From: Ruminococcaceae bacterium UBA1375
Lineage (GTDB): Bacteria > Bacillota > Clostridia > Oscillospirales > Ruminococcaceae
NCBI GenBank assembly: GCA_002305795.1
Contig: DBRF01000011.1
Span: 62,001-126,000, forward strand
DNA length: 64,000 nt
Direction of reading: 5' to 3'
Positions 42,499-51,439 of the stretch are shown piece by piece. The notes under the pieces are model-generated. The model was given only the letters and a program-made list of their open reading frames with translations. It ran no database searches and had not been told where the DNA came from. Made by a program: the position numbers and the translations under genes. The number at the start of each line of letters is the position of its first letter. Within the stretch, counting starts at the first letter, position 1.

Positions 42499-43185
42499 AT
42501 GCAGTATCAAATTATCGGGGAGCCTATGCCGGTGGTGGTGTGCACCCTCCAAGCCGGGGAAGCTATGCAGACGGAAAAAGGCTCCATGGTGTGGATGAGC
42601 GAAAATATGAGCATGGAAACTAACGCCGGGGGCAGCGTGGGCAAAGCCTTCAGCCGGATGTTCACCGGGGAGTCCATGTTCCGAAACGTCTACACCGCTA
42701 TGGGCCAGCAGGGGATGATTGCTTTCGGCTCCAGCTTTCCCGGCTCCATCCGGGCGCTGGACGTGACCCCCAATGCCCCCATTATCGCCCAGAAATCCGC
42801 CTTTCTCTGCGCCGAAATGGGGGTGGAAACCTCCATTCAGTTCCAGAAAAAAATCGGCGCTGGGTTCTTTGGCGGAGAAGGCTTTATCATGCAGCGGATT
42901 TCCGGCAACGGCAAGGTGTTTTTGGAGATCGACGGCAGCGCCCAGGAATATTATCTCCAGCCGGGACAGAGCCTGATTATCGACACCAGCCATCTGGTCA
43001 TGATCGACGCCACCTGCACCCTGTCCATTGAAACGGTGAAGGGGTTGAAAAATAAGGTGTTCGGCGGGGAAGGTTTCTTCAACACCAAAGTCACCGGCCC
43101 CGGACGGGTCATGGTGCAGACCATGTCGGTGGCGGGACTGGCCGCTGCGCTGAGCCCCATGATTGCCAAGAGCGGTAATAACTAA
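42499..43185 (+). CDS. AIM24/TIGR00266 family protein
   Basis: 228 residues, a beta-rich protein. The opening MQYQIIGEPMPVVVCTLQAGEAMQTEKGSMVWMS, GESMFRNVYTA and the LKNKVFGGEGFFNTKVTGPGRV region are typical of AIM24-like proteins, homologous to a yeast mitochondrial protein; bacterial function is unclear. I chose ATG 42499, eight bases after GGAG, over ATG 42493. Probably cotranscribed with the membrane protein just before it. Confidence 0.85.
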   Translation: MQYQIIGEPMPVVVCTLQAGEAMQTEKGSMVWMSENMSMETNAGGSVGKAFSRMFTGESMFRNVYTAMGQQGMIAFGSSFPGSIRALDVTPNAPIIAQKSAFLCAEMGVETSIQFQKKIGAGFFGGEGFIMQRISGNGKVFLEIDGSAQEYYLQPGQSLIIDTSHLVMIDATCTLSIETVKGLKNKVFGGEGFFNTKVTGPGRVMVQTMSVAGLAAALSPMIAKSGNN

Positions 43186-43269
43186 TCCTCGTCACATTGG
43201 ATGGAATCCATGCAGATTGTGGAAAAAGGTTTGGCGGCTCTGCCTATTATGTAGCGGAGAATTTTCTGG

Positions 43270-43275
43270 TATACT
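43270..43275 (+). promoter_or_regulatory. Candidate extended -10 of the DUF2798 gene
   Basis: TATACT preceded by TGG, with a weak TTATGT 16 bases upstream at 43248-43253. Confidence 0.4.
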
Positions 43276-43290
43276 GTCAATACGACGTGC

Positions 43291-43335
43291 AGTTGGAACA
43301 ACGATCGCAAAGACGCTGTTCCAACTGTTTTTTTA
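43291..43335 (+). terminator. Terminator-like hairpin in the DUF2798 leader
   Basis: AGTTGGAACA and TGTTCCAACT form a perfect 10-bp stem (43291-43300, 43317-43326), followed by GTTTTTTTA. It lies between a promoter and the start of the gene, so it can act as an attenuator, or it ends the AIM24 transcript. Confidence 0.7.
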
Positions 43336-43355
43336 TGTAAAAGGAGGACTTTGTT

Positions 43356-43829
43356 ATGCCGAGAACCAAAGGGCAGGAATTGATTTTTACTATATTGATG
43401 GTGTTTGTAATGGTGTACGGAATGATAATTTACAATATGTGTTTGGAAACTGGGGGAATGCAGAATAGTCATTTTCTCAATGCCTTCCATGAGATGTGGT
43501 TTATGGGACCCATTGCCTTTGTGCTGGACTTCTTTTTGTACGGCCATCTTTCTAAATGGATCGCCTTTCGCATCATTGACCCTAAGTCCAGCCAGCCCAT
43601 TCTGATTGTGTTGACCATCTCTGCAGTGACAGTCTGCCTAATGTGCCCCACCATGAGCCTGGCGGCAACCCTACTGATTAAGCAGCCGGAATGGAGCCGG
43701 CTGGCAGTGACCTGGATGGAGACTACCGTCAAGAATTTCCCCATGGCCCTCTGCTGGCAGATCTTTTTGGCTGGTCCCCTGGCGCGGAAAATCTTTCGTG
43801 TGATCTTCGTGAGGCAAAAGGGAAATTGA
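43356..43829 (+). CDS. DUF2798 family membrane protein
   Basis: 157 residues. The opening RTKGQELIFTILMVFVMVYGMIIYN and the two hydrophobic segments near 95-120 match DUF2798 proteins, small membrane proteins of unknown function. About four membrane segments are seen. AAGGAGG precedes the ATG, following the hairpin above. Confidence 0.8.
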   Translation: MPRTKGQELIFTILMVFVMVYGMIIYNMCLETGGMQNSHFLNAFHEMWFMGPIAFVLDFFLYGHLSKWIAFRIIDPKSSQPILIVLTISAVTVCLMCPTMSLAATLLIKQPEWSRLAVTWMETTVKNFPMALCWQIFLAGPLARKIFRVIFVRQKGN

Positions 43830-43855
43830 CTTTTCAATGGCAACGGAAAACTATT

Positions 43856-43885
43856 GGACGGAATTTGAAAAATCCCGTCCTTTTC
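43856..43885 (+). terminator. Terminator after the DUF2798 gene
   Basis: GGACGG...ATT pairs with AAT...CCGTCC (one A-C mismatch), followed by TTTTC. Confidence 0.55.
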
Positions 43886-44033
43886 TATGGGAATCCTACA
43901 TATTTATCCTGTTTGAAAGCCGATGGGGAAGAGGGTTCTGTGCAGGGAAAGACGCTGCCGGTTGCTGTGCTTGATTTCTGTTCTGCACAACCATATTTTT
44001 TATTTGTATTCGACAATGTGTATTTGATATTGC

Positions 44034-44062
44034 TTGCATTTCATTAAGGTTTGGTGTATACT
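44034..44062 (+). promoter_or_regulatory. Promoter of the large membrane protein
   Basis: TTGCAT (44034-44039), 17-base spacer, TATACT (44057-44062), about 50 bases before the ATG. Confidence 0.6.
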
Positions 44063-44110
44063 GAACAACGGCAAGTTTATCTGGAAAAGCAAGGGAATAG
44101 AGGGGCGGAT

Positions 44111-46111
44111 ATGGAAAAATCAGTACATTTTACTCAAAGATATTCCAATAATTTTTTGCTCATTTTTGGCATCGTTGCCTTTGTTTTGACCATTGTAAGA
44201 TTGGTTTTGGGTCTAATTGTGCCGGTGGGTCTTTTGACTACTCAAGCCCATGACGATGCCTTGTTGTTTCAGTATGCGGACAATCTATTGAGTTTTAATT
44301 GGCTGGGGGATTACAACAGCAAAACTCTGGTAAAAGGGGTTTCTTATTCCCTTTTCCTGGCACTATGTAATTGGCTTCACCTTCCGTATACATTGGGCCT
44401 TGGTTTCATGAATGTAGGGTCCGCTCTTTTGATGGTGGTTGCCCTGAAAAAGAGATTCCAAAATAAAATTGCCCTTGGCTGCATCTACTTGCTGCTGTTG
44501 TATGCGCCTTTTACCTACAGCAGTTTAGTGGGCTTGCGGGCCTATCGGATGGCCATTGTACCCTTCGCTGTGTTGATTTTATTCGGCTGTTTGGTGGGTC
44601 TGTATTTGAGAAAAGAGGAGAGACCCAAATCTCTGCTCCCTTGGTCCATCGGCGCCGGGATTAGTATGGGCTTTTTCTGGTTTATCCGGGAAGACTCCAT
44701 TTGGATTCTTCCTTTTGTGGCTGTTGTTTTGCTGATTATGGCGATTTGCGTCATAAAAGAGAAGGCCGGAATTGGGACGAAGGTAAAAAAATTGATTTTA
44801 ACGGTAGTCCCTGTTCTGTTTTTAGTGGCAAGCATTTTGGTGGTTTGCTGCATGAATTTTGTCTACTACGGCGTGTTTACCACCAATGACCGTAGTTCCG
44901 GCGCATTTGGGAAAATGATGGGGTATCTTTACAGCATTGAAGACGAAGATGCGTCCGCAGAGGAATGGGTCTCCCATGCCGTTTTGGAATCCGCCATGGA
45001 CGTCAGCCCGACTCTTGCCTCCATTGAACCTGAAATCGAAACCTACTACGCTGCTTGGAGCGGAGGAAATCCCATCAAAGGAGATATTGTTGCTTGGGCA
45101 TTGCGGGATGCAGCTGAGGCCGCCGGTTATTATCAAAATGCGGTGGAAACAGAGGCGTTTTTTGCTCAGGTCAACCAGGAGCTGGAACAAGCCTTTGAAG
45201 ACGGTAGACTGCAAAAGGATAACTCCATTCACTTTTCCAACAGCGCAGAAGGGATTCAGCTGGAACAAATACCGGATATGTTGTCTCTCAGCATCAAGCA
45301 AATGGCAAAAATGAGCTTGTTTTATGATACCGAGACGGGAATCCCTTACAGCAACGGCACGTTAAGTCAAATCGGGGCAGCGGAAACCCTGACCCGCACC
45401 TCCGCTGTGTATCAGCCGTTGTACCAAATGACATTAAACGGAACATTGACTTCCAAAACAGACGGTGCATTTTCGGCAGAAATTTTAGATGAAACCGGAG
45501 CTTTACTGCAAGAAATTGCATTGCCGCAGGACGGCGGAAACAGCTATCATTTTTCGTTGCATTTTGAGAATTTGACCGGTAATCAACTGCAAATCCGTGT
45601 TTATCAAAACCAGCAGTTGGTGGATGCGTTTGCAGCCGATTCTCATGAGACGGATTTGTACTCCTTGCAGCTGGAGAAAACAGAGCAGGTAACGCTGGAC
45701 CCGCAGCTGGATCAAGTGACCGGAGATATTGAAATTTTTGCCGGCATCGGCAATATTTACCGAACAGTCTCTCCCGTTGTAGATATCTTCGCTCTGCTTG
45801 GATACATTATGGAAGTAGTTTTCTTGTTCGTGCTTTGGAAGCAGAAACAACCGGTTTGGCCGGAAGTGGAGCGTTGGCTGATTGTAACCGGCTTTGCCCT
45901 CAGTGCATTTGTATTGATTTTCGGCGTGGAGTTTTTCTGCGGCTGGTTGGATGAAAAGGTGTACATCAGCTTTTATGCTTGCGGCGCCTACGTACTGCTG
46001 ATGCTGGTAAAGTATCTTTCCATTTATCTGGGAGTCCAAAGCATATGGAAGATCTGCAAACAAAACAGGGAAAACGGCCGCAAACTAAAAAAGAAAAAAC
46101 AAAACGCTTGA
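44111..46111 (+). CDS. Large polytopic membrane protein with an extracytoplasmic domain, unknown function
   Basis: 666 residues from ATG 44111, after GAGGGG. About nine to ten hydrophobic segments: eight within 15-270, then a long hydrophilic region (about 275-555) and two or more near 560-650. The THDDALLFQYADNL-like motif (AHDDALLFQYADNLLSFN) and surrounding layout recall glycosyltransferase-39-like or dolichyl-phosphate-mannose transferase-type proteins, but no catalytic motif is clear to me. Base composition is visibly lower in GC than the neighbours, which hints at transfer. It stands alone, with its own promoter. Confidence 0.65.
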   Translation: MEKSVHFTQRYSNNFLLIFGIVAFVLTIVRLVLGLIVPVGLLTTQAHDDALLFQYADNLLSFNWLGDYNSKTLVKGVSYSLFLALCNWLHLPYTLGLGFMNVGSALLMVVALKKRFQNKIALGCIYLLLLYAPFTYSSLVGLRAYRMAIVPFAVLILFGCLVGLYLRKEERPKSLLPWSIGAGISMGFFWFIREDSIWILPFVAVVLLIMAICVIKEKAGIGTKVKKLILTVVPVLFLVASILVVCCMNFVYYGVFTTNDRSSGAFGKMMGYLYSIEDEDASAEEWVSHAVLESAMDVSPTLASIEPEIETYYAAWSGGNPIKGDIVAWALRDAAEAAGYYQNAVETEAFFAQVNQELEQAFEDGRLQKDNSIHFSNSAEGIQLEQIPDMLSLSIKQMAKMSLFYDTETGIPYSNGTLSQIGAAETLTRTSAVYQPLYQMTLNGTLTSKTDGAFSAEILDETGALLQEIALPQDGGNSYHFSLHFENLTGNQLQIRVYQNQQLVDAFAADSHETDLYSLQLEKTEQVTLDPQLDQVTGDIEIFAGIGNIYRTVSPVVDIFALLGYIMEVVFLFVLWKQKQPVWPEVERWLIVTGFALSAFVLIFGVEFFCGWLDEKVYISFYACGAYVLLMLVKYLSIYLGVQSIWKICKQNRENGRKLKKKKQNA

Positions 46112-46315
46112 TTCACCGTGGATAGATAAAGAAACGGATCCAACACAGCGGAAATCAGCTTTGTTTGCTGTTTATGTTTTATTTATGGATTTGCGGTATT
46201 TTTATTTAGAATCGCAGGATAAAATATCGGCAAAGCAGGACCCCAAAAGACATTTGTCAACAAACACGCCCTATAAAGCCCCGCATCGTTGGGGCGGAAA
46301 GGAACGATTGTCTAC

Positions 46316-48580
46316 ATGAATGCACAGGAGCCAATTACCAAAACAACAGGGCAGATTTTAAAAGACAATATCTGCACCTTGTTTAACCTGTTCAACTTTT
46401 TGATTGCGGTTGCCCTGGCCTGCGTGGGGGCCTGGACCAATCTGTTCTTTATTCTGATTATTATTCTCAATGTGGTCATCGGCATTGCCCAGGAATTAAA
46501 GGCCAAAAAGCTGGTGGAGGAACTTTCCCTTCTCACCATGCCCATGTGCGACGTCATCCGCCGCCAGCAACAGCTTCACATTTCCATCCAGGAGGTGGAA
46601 AAAGGGGATATTCTGCTGTTGGAAAGCGGAAAGCAGATCTGCGCCGACAGTACGGTGATTTCCGGGGAACTGGAGGTCAACGAATCCCTCCTCACCGGCG
46701 AATCCGACCCGGTAATCAAAAAGCCGGGAGATTCCCTTCTTTCCGGCAGCTCGGTAATCAGCGGCAAGTGCCAGGCGGAAATCATCCATGTGGGGGACGA
46801 AAACTACGCTTCCCAGATTGCCAATGAAGTGAAAAAATTAAAGCAGGTCAATTCTGAACTGCTGCTCTCCATGCGGAAGGTGACCCGCTTTACCAGCTGG
46901 TTTATCATCCCCTTGGGCATTCTGCTGTTTTTGGAAGCCTTTTTCCTTCGGGGAGAAATCATGTACGATGCCGTGGTTTCTACTGCGGCGGGACTGTTGG
47001 GAATGCTGCCCAAAGGTTTGGTGCTGTTGATCAGCATCGGTTTGGCCGCCGGTATTATCCGGCTGTCCAAGCAAAATGTGTTGGTGCAGGATTTATATTC
47101 TTTGGAAAACCTGGCCCATGTGGACGTGATCTGCCTGGATAAAACCGGCACCCTGACCCAGGGCCGGATGCAGGTGGAGCAGGCCATTGTGCTGGATTCC
47201 GGTACACCGGTGCCTTTTGAAACCATGATGGGAGCTTTCCTCTGCAACACCGACGACAATAACGCCACCTTCCAAGCCATGAAGGAATATTTCCAGCCGG
47301 TGGAGGGGGTCAACGCTCCTGCGAAGATTCCCTTCTCTTCGGAACGGAAGTGGAGTGCGGTAACCTTGGACGGCATCGGCACTTTGGTGGTAGGCGCCCC
47401 GGAACGGCTCTGCAAGGGCAAGCTGCCGGAGGTGGTGACCCAGGTGATGAAGGAAGGCAAGCGGGTGCTGCTGTCCGGCTTGACTGATGAAATTGAAAAC
47501 AAGACTCTGGACCCGGACAAAATCCGCCTGGTAGCGGCCATTGTCATTACCGACCCGCTGCGGGAAAACGCCGCTTCTTCCATCTCCTACTTCCGCAACC
47601 AGGGTGTGGCAGTAAAGGTGATTTCCGGGGATAACCCGGTGATGGTGTCCGCCGTAGCAAAACAGGCAGGCATTGAGCATGCGGAAAATTATGTGGATAT
47701 GTCCATGATCCGGGACGAAGAAATGGACCGGGTGGTGCAGGAATACACCGTGTTCGGCCGGGTAAGCCCCCAGCAGAAAAAACTGCTGGTCACTGCCATG
47801 CAGAAGCAGGGGCACCGGGTGGCTATGACCGGCGACGGGGTCAACGACCTGCTGGCCATGAAACAGGCGGACTGCTCCATCGCCGTGGGCCAGGGAAGCG
47901 ACGCCGCCAAACAGACTGCCCAGCTGGTGCTGATTGATTCCGACTTCTCGGTGCTGCGCAGCGTGTTGGCGGAAGGTCGCCGGGTGGTCAATAACATCAC
48001 CAAGTCCGCCGGGGTGTTCTTTATCAAGACCATCTACTCGGTGCTGCTCTGTTTGGTGTGCATCATCCTGAATATGGATTTCCCCTTCCTGCCCATTCAG
48101 ATTACCCTGATTGACCTGGTGATTGAAGGCTATCCCGCCTTCTTTATTTCCTTCGAGCCCAACGACAAGCGGATTACTGGGCGGTTTTTGCCAACAGCCC
48201 TGCGGCTGGCGGCGCCAAACGCCATTGTGATTACCTTGTCCTGCATTGCGGTATTCCTGCTGAATTGGCTGGGGGCCATGCCCCTGGACGCCCAGCAGCA
48301 GACCCTGTTGATGTATCTGGTAGTAGGCACCATCGGCATTGCTGCGGTGTGGAAGTCCTGCTGGCCGTTAAACAAGCTCCGCGGCTTTTTGGCCATCACC
48401 ACTACCATTGGCTTTTATGTGGCGGTGCTGTTGTTCCACAATCTGCTTCAGCTGGCCCTGCCGGTGAGCACCACCATTTGGATGCTGTTGATTTTCGCAG
48501 CGGTTGGAATTTTGCTGGAACGGCTGCTGGCTTTGCTGATTCGCAAGAAGTTTACCAAACCCTCGCCTTTGGCGGCGTAA
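46316..48580 (+). CDS. Cation-translocating P-type ATPase, CtpE-like
   Basis: 754 residues. The actuator motif TGES is at 127-130, the phosphorylated aspartate is 275 in CLDKTGTLTQG, and the hinge GDGVNDLLAM lies near 510. The M4 motif GMLPKGLVLL (230-239) resembles the PEGL form of actinobacterial CtpE, a calcium transporter in mycobacteria; the substrate here is therefore inferred, not seen. About eight membrane segments can be counted. AAAGGA precedes ATG 46316 by 12 bases. No riboswitch, such as yybP-ykoY, is visible in the 200-base gap before it. Confidence 0.85.
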   Translation: MNAQEPITKTTGQILKDNICTLFNLFNFLIAVALACVGAWTNLFFILIIILNVVIGIAQELKAKKLVEELSLLTMPMCDVIRRQQQLHISIQEVEKGDILLLESGKQICADSTVISGELEVNESLLTGESDPVIKKPGDSLLSGSSVISGKCQAEIIHVGDENYASQIANEVKKLKQVNSELLLSMRKVTRFTSWFIIPLGILLFLEAFFLRGEIMYDAVVSTAAGLLGMLPKGLVLLISIGLAAGIIRLSKQNVLVQDLYSLENLAHVDVICLDKTGTLTQGRMQVEQAIVLDSGTPVPFETMMGAFLCNTDDNNATFQAMKEYFQPVEGVNAPAKIPFSSERKWSAVTLDGIGTLVVGAPERLCKGKLPEVVTQVMKEGKRVLLSGLTDEIENKTLDPDKIRLVAAIVITDPLRENAASSISYFRNQGVAVKVISGDNPVMVSAVAKQAGIEHAENYVDMSMIRDEEMDRVVQEYTVFGRVSPQQKKLLVTAMQKQGHRVAMTGDGVNDLLAMKQADCSIAVGQGSDAAKQTAQLVLIDSDFSVLRSVLAEGRRVVNNITKSAGVFFIKTIYSVLLCLVCIILNMDFPFLPIQITLIDLVIEGYPAFFISFEPNDKRITGRFLPTALRLAAPNAIVITLSCIAVFLLNWLGAMPLDAQQQTLLMYLVVGTIGIAAVWKSCWPLNKLRGFLAITTTIGFYVAVLLFHNLLQLALPVSTTIWMLLIFAAVGILLERLLALLIRKKFTKPSPLAA

Positions 48581-48595
48581 TATTTTAATATGGAA

Positions 48596-48642
48596 AAGAA
48601 CGGCACGGTCCTTGTTTGAGGCTGTGCCGTTCTTGTATTTTA
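48596..48642 (+). terminator. Terminator after the P-type ATPase
   Basis: AAGAACGGCAC and GTGCCGTTCTT form a perfect 11-bp stem, followed by GTATTTTAT; the T tract is broken but the stem is strong. Confidence 0.7.
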
Positions 48643-48675
48643 TCTGCAAAATATTACAAATAGTATTTTCTTGGG

Positions 48676-49524
48676 TTATTTGCTTTGTCTGTCAAAACCA
48701 TGACAAACTTGTTTGATCCCGCCGATCACGGTTCCCGCTGCACCGGCAGCCAGCAATGCCCAGAAGGTAATCTTGTTGGCCAAAATCCCGGTGTTGCTCC
48801 AATCCATGAGGTTGAAGTAATCCTGCCAAGAGTAGCCGGTACCGGGATTGTCCCAAATCATGCCCGCCAGCAGCACCGCCGCCAGCACCAGCAGGCTCAG
48901 GCCGATTTTCAGCCACCAGTTGGTAGGCAGATACCGGCACAGCGCCAGGACTGCAAAATATCCGCCGAAGCAGAGCCCTGCCACCGGATAGGCGATGGCC
49001 AGCAGCCAATCTCCACCGGTCTGCCAGGCACAGACGGCAAGCAGTAAAAAAGTGGCGGCAGTGACGGCCAGAGAGGTAAACAACAAAGTGTGCTTGCTTT
49101 GTTTTGCCAGCAAGAAGGGCAGATTGGTGATGCAGGCGCCCAGCAGTAAGGCGGAAAACACAATCCAGAACCAGCTCAAGGTGTGGTCCACGGCCAAATT
49201 GCAGATGAAGCAGGGAATCAGGGCGCAGAGATACCCGCCTGCAAAAAACAGCTGGAACCCCTTCTTCAGCCCCCGCCAGCGCCGGGCTTCCTTTTTTTCT
49301 TTCCGGGCCTGGGTGTCGTCGCAGGCGGTGAGGAATTCGTGTTCGCTGATGGATAGCAGGCCGCAGATTTTGGAAATCAGGGTAATATCCGGGTAGCTGA
49401 GTCCCCGCTCCCATTTGGAAACGGTGCTGTGGTCCACATACAGCAGTTCTGCCAGCTGCTTTTGGGTGTACCCTGCTGCTAGGCGTTTCTGGGCAATGAA
49501 TTGGGAAAATTCTTTTTTGTTCAT
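48676..49524 (-). CDS. XRE-family regulator with a membrane C-terminus
   Basis: 282 residues. The N-terminal 65 residues are a Cro/C1-type helix-turn-helix (YTQKQLAELLYVDHSTVSKWERG near 18-40). A basic linker near 85-92 leads to about six hydrophobic segments (about 95-270). Such membrane-tethered XRE regulators are found in Clostridia, often near the genes they control. The P-type ATPase is convergent and the truncated methyltransferase lies upstream, so neither is an obvious target. Confidence 0.85.
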   Translation of the reverse strand: MNKKEFSQFIAQKRLAAGYTQKQLAELLYVDHSTVSKWERGLSYPDITLISKICGLLSISEHEFLTACDDTQARKEKKEARRWRGLKKGFQLFFAGGYLCALIPCFICNLAVDHTLSWFWIVFSALLLGACITNLPFLLAKQSKHTLLFTSLAVTAATFLLLAVCAWQTGGDWLLAIAYPVAGLCFGGYFAVLALCRYLPTNWWLKIGLSLLVLAAVLLAGMIWDNPGTGYSWQDYFNLMDWSNTGILANKITFWALLAAGAAGTVIGGIKQVCHGFDRQSK

Positions 49525-49684
49525 CTAATATCATCCTTCACTCAGGTTTTCCGGTACCGGAGGCGTTGGCCTCTGCTTTGGTTGTACCATGAGCAAGGGG
49601 GAAAAGTCAAGAAATTTACCCTCGACTGTTGCGCCAGTGGGGAAATTGAGACGGTTGAGAGGAAACCGTCTTCCAAATTACGTT

Positions 49685-50207
49685 TTACAGGTAGCGCCTA
49701 ACCTGTTTCATGTAGTTTCGGTAATCATCGCCAAAGGTTTCCAAACACCATCGTTCTTCCGCCCGGATAATCCAGTGCGCAGAAATCTGAAAGACCATTA
49801 CCATGCCAAACAAAACCCAAGACCGAGTTAAAAGGCAGAGACTCAGAAAATAAATGAAATAGGAAAGGTACATGGGGTTGCGGGAAAAACGGTAGATACC
49901 GTTGGTGTTCAGGCCGTTGGGTGCAGGGAAAGCAAAATGGATGACGGAAACGGTACAGAGGAGCAACCCCACGCTGTACCCAATCCAGCCGGCAATAGCT
50001 TGCCGGGAAATGGACAGGGGAACCGATAAGAAAAGCAGCATGACGAAAATTGCGACATTAGAAACCTGGTAAACCCCAGTACGCAATTTTTTCCTTGCCG
50101 TAACAGGGAGGGAAACGGGCGGCCCGGAGGATGGCTTTTTTGTTCAGAAGAGCCAGCAACCCGAAACGAATCAAGAAAAAGGGAATCGAAAGCAAAAATC
50201 CATTCAT
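49685..50207 (-). pseudogene. ICMT/PEMT-like membrane methyltransferase, frameshifted
   Basis: Two overlapping frames encode one protein. The 5' part, from ATG 50207, gives 44 residues (ending KEKIAYW); the 3' part gives 129 more, starting VYQVSNVAIFV. They join if one G is removed from the GGGG run at 50074-50077 (CCCC on plus), giving 173 residues with the methyltransferase signature GIYRFSRNPMYLSYF and RAEERWCLETFGDDYRNYM. As it stands the frame closes after GLPGF. This is either a true inactivating +1 shift, programmed slippage, or an assembly error. RBS GGAAGGGAG precedes ATG 50207. Confidence 0.75.
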
Positions 50208-50213
50208 ACCCAT

Positions 50214-50512
50214 CACTCCCTTCCTTTGGCTATCATATCACAAGGGACGGGAGCTGGCAAGAATGCCCCTTAGAAGGAGCATAGCCGCAACTGCGGGATG
50301 AGTAAATTAAATCCGGGGAAAAGTTTCCGGCTTCATGGCGCTGTCCGAAGGCGAAATGGGTTTCGGCGCAGGTAGGATTCTACCTAGGCTTTTGGTGTTT
50401 TCCACGAATTTTCCCCTGGGAAAAGCGGGGTTTTGTTTTGTTTTTCTCTTGTGAAATCGGCTGAAACGTTTATAATAGAAGGTGCAAGAAAAACAGGCGG
50501 AGATGAAGCAGC
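50214..50512. other. Gene-free stretch with a promoter of the YoaK-like gene
   Basis: Nothing coding. TTGTGA (50449-50454), 16-base spacer, TATAAT (50471-50476) is a good promoter for the gene that follows. A GGTAG/CTACC hairpin lies at 50371-50384 and a CCCC...GGGG hairpin with a T-rich tail at 50413-50435. I recognise no known riboswitch. Confidence 0.5.
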
Positions 50513-51247
50513 ATGAAGGCAAGCAATCGGTATGAGGGGCTCATTCATTATGGGATGTCCCTGGTGGGGGGTATGCTGGGAGTGTACTCTATTTTGTGCT
50601 TTTCCGCCTTTTTTGGCTCCGCCCAAACCGCCAACCTGATTTATATTGTCACCAGCCTGCTGGGGGGAGATTGGCTCCAGGTACTGCTCCGTGTGGGAGG
50701 TGCGCTGCTGTTTGCGGCGGCCATTGTGCTGACAGTCTGCCTGAATAAAAAGCACCCCACTGAGATGCGGTTGGTAAGCATTGGGGTGGACGCAGCGGCG
50801 GTGGTGGTGCTCAGCCTGCTGCCGGAAGGCGCCAACCCGGTTTTGGGGATGTATCCTTTGTTTTTTGCCACGGCCTTTCAATGGAACTGCTATTCCGGGG
50901 CCAAGGGCTTTGCCTGTTCCAGCATCTTTTCTACCAACAATTTCCGGCAGTTTGTTTCCGCTGCCACCGAAGTGCTGGTGTACCGCAACCGGCAGCAAAA
51001 AGCAAAAGCCAAATTTTTCGGCTGCACTCTGCTGAGCTTTCACCTGGGGGCGGCAGCCGGCTTTCTGCTGTGGCTGGTGTTTCGTATGGATGCGGCGCTG
51101 TTTGCCATCCTGCCTTTGGCGTTTTCTCTGGGATTGGTTCTCCTGGACACCGAGGCAGCGCAGGTGAAGCTGGTTCCTCTCCGCTGGAAGCGGTTAAGAT
51201 GGTATGCCCGGTTTCGGGGGCTCTTGTTTCGGGGCAGCCGGGGATAA
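50513..51247 (+). CDS. YoaK/DUF1275 family membrane protein
   Basis: 244 residues, six to seven membrane segments. The family opening GGMLGVYSILCFSAFFGSAQTANLIYI and the GAKGFACSSIFSTNNFRQ stretch match DUF1275. Function is unknown; YoaK of Bacillus is not characterised. The ATG is preceded by GGCGGAG. It stands alone with its own promoter. Confidence 0.82.
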   Translation: MKASNRYEGLIHYGMSLVGGMLGVYSILCFSAFFGSAQTANLIYIVTSLLGGDWLQVLLRVGGALLFAAAIVLTVCLNKKHPTEMRLVSIGVDAAAVVVLSLLPEGANPVLGMYPLFFATAFQWNCYSGAKGFACSSIFSTNNFRQFVSAATEVLVYRNRQQKAKAKFFGCTLLSFHLGAAAGFLLWLVFRMDAALFAILPLAFSLGLVLLDTEAAQVKLVPLRWKRLRWYARFRGLLFRGSRG

Positions 51248-51333
51248 GAAAATTGGAAACGCTGGTTCCAAAAGGACCGGCGCTTTTTTATGGAAGAAAA
51301 AATGAACAAATTCCAAAATTCTGTTCAATATCC

Positions 51334-51362
51334 TTGACGGGACTAGGGAAATATGCTACAAT
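51334..51362 (+). promoter_or_regulatory. Promoter of the zf-TFIIB gene
   Basis: TTGACG (51334-51339), 17-base spacer, TACAAT (51357-51362) with TGC before it. RNA would start about 70 bases before the ATG. Confidence 0.75.
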
Positions 51363-51439
51363 AGCGCCAATCCAAAATCATTTTTTGTGAAATTCGCCTG
51401 CACCGGATATTCCGGCTGCATAATTAGGAGGGAATTGCC

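Noticed and set aside
50214..50512. Fluoride, c-di-GMP or other known riboswitch in the gap before the YoaK-like gene
   Set aside because: Hairpins are present but no conserved core that I could match.
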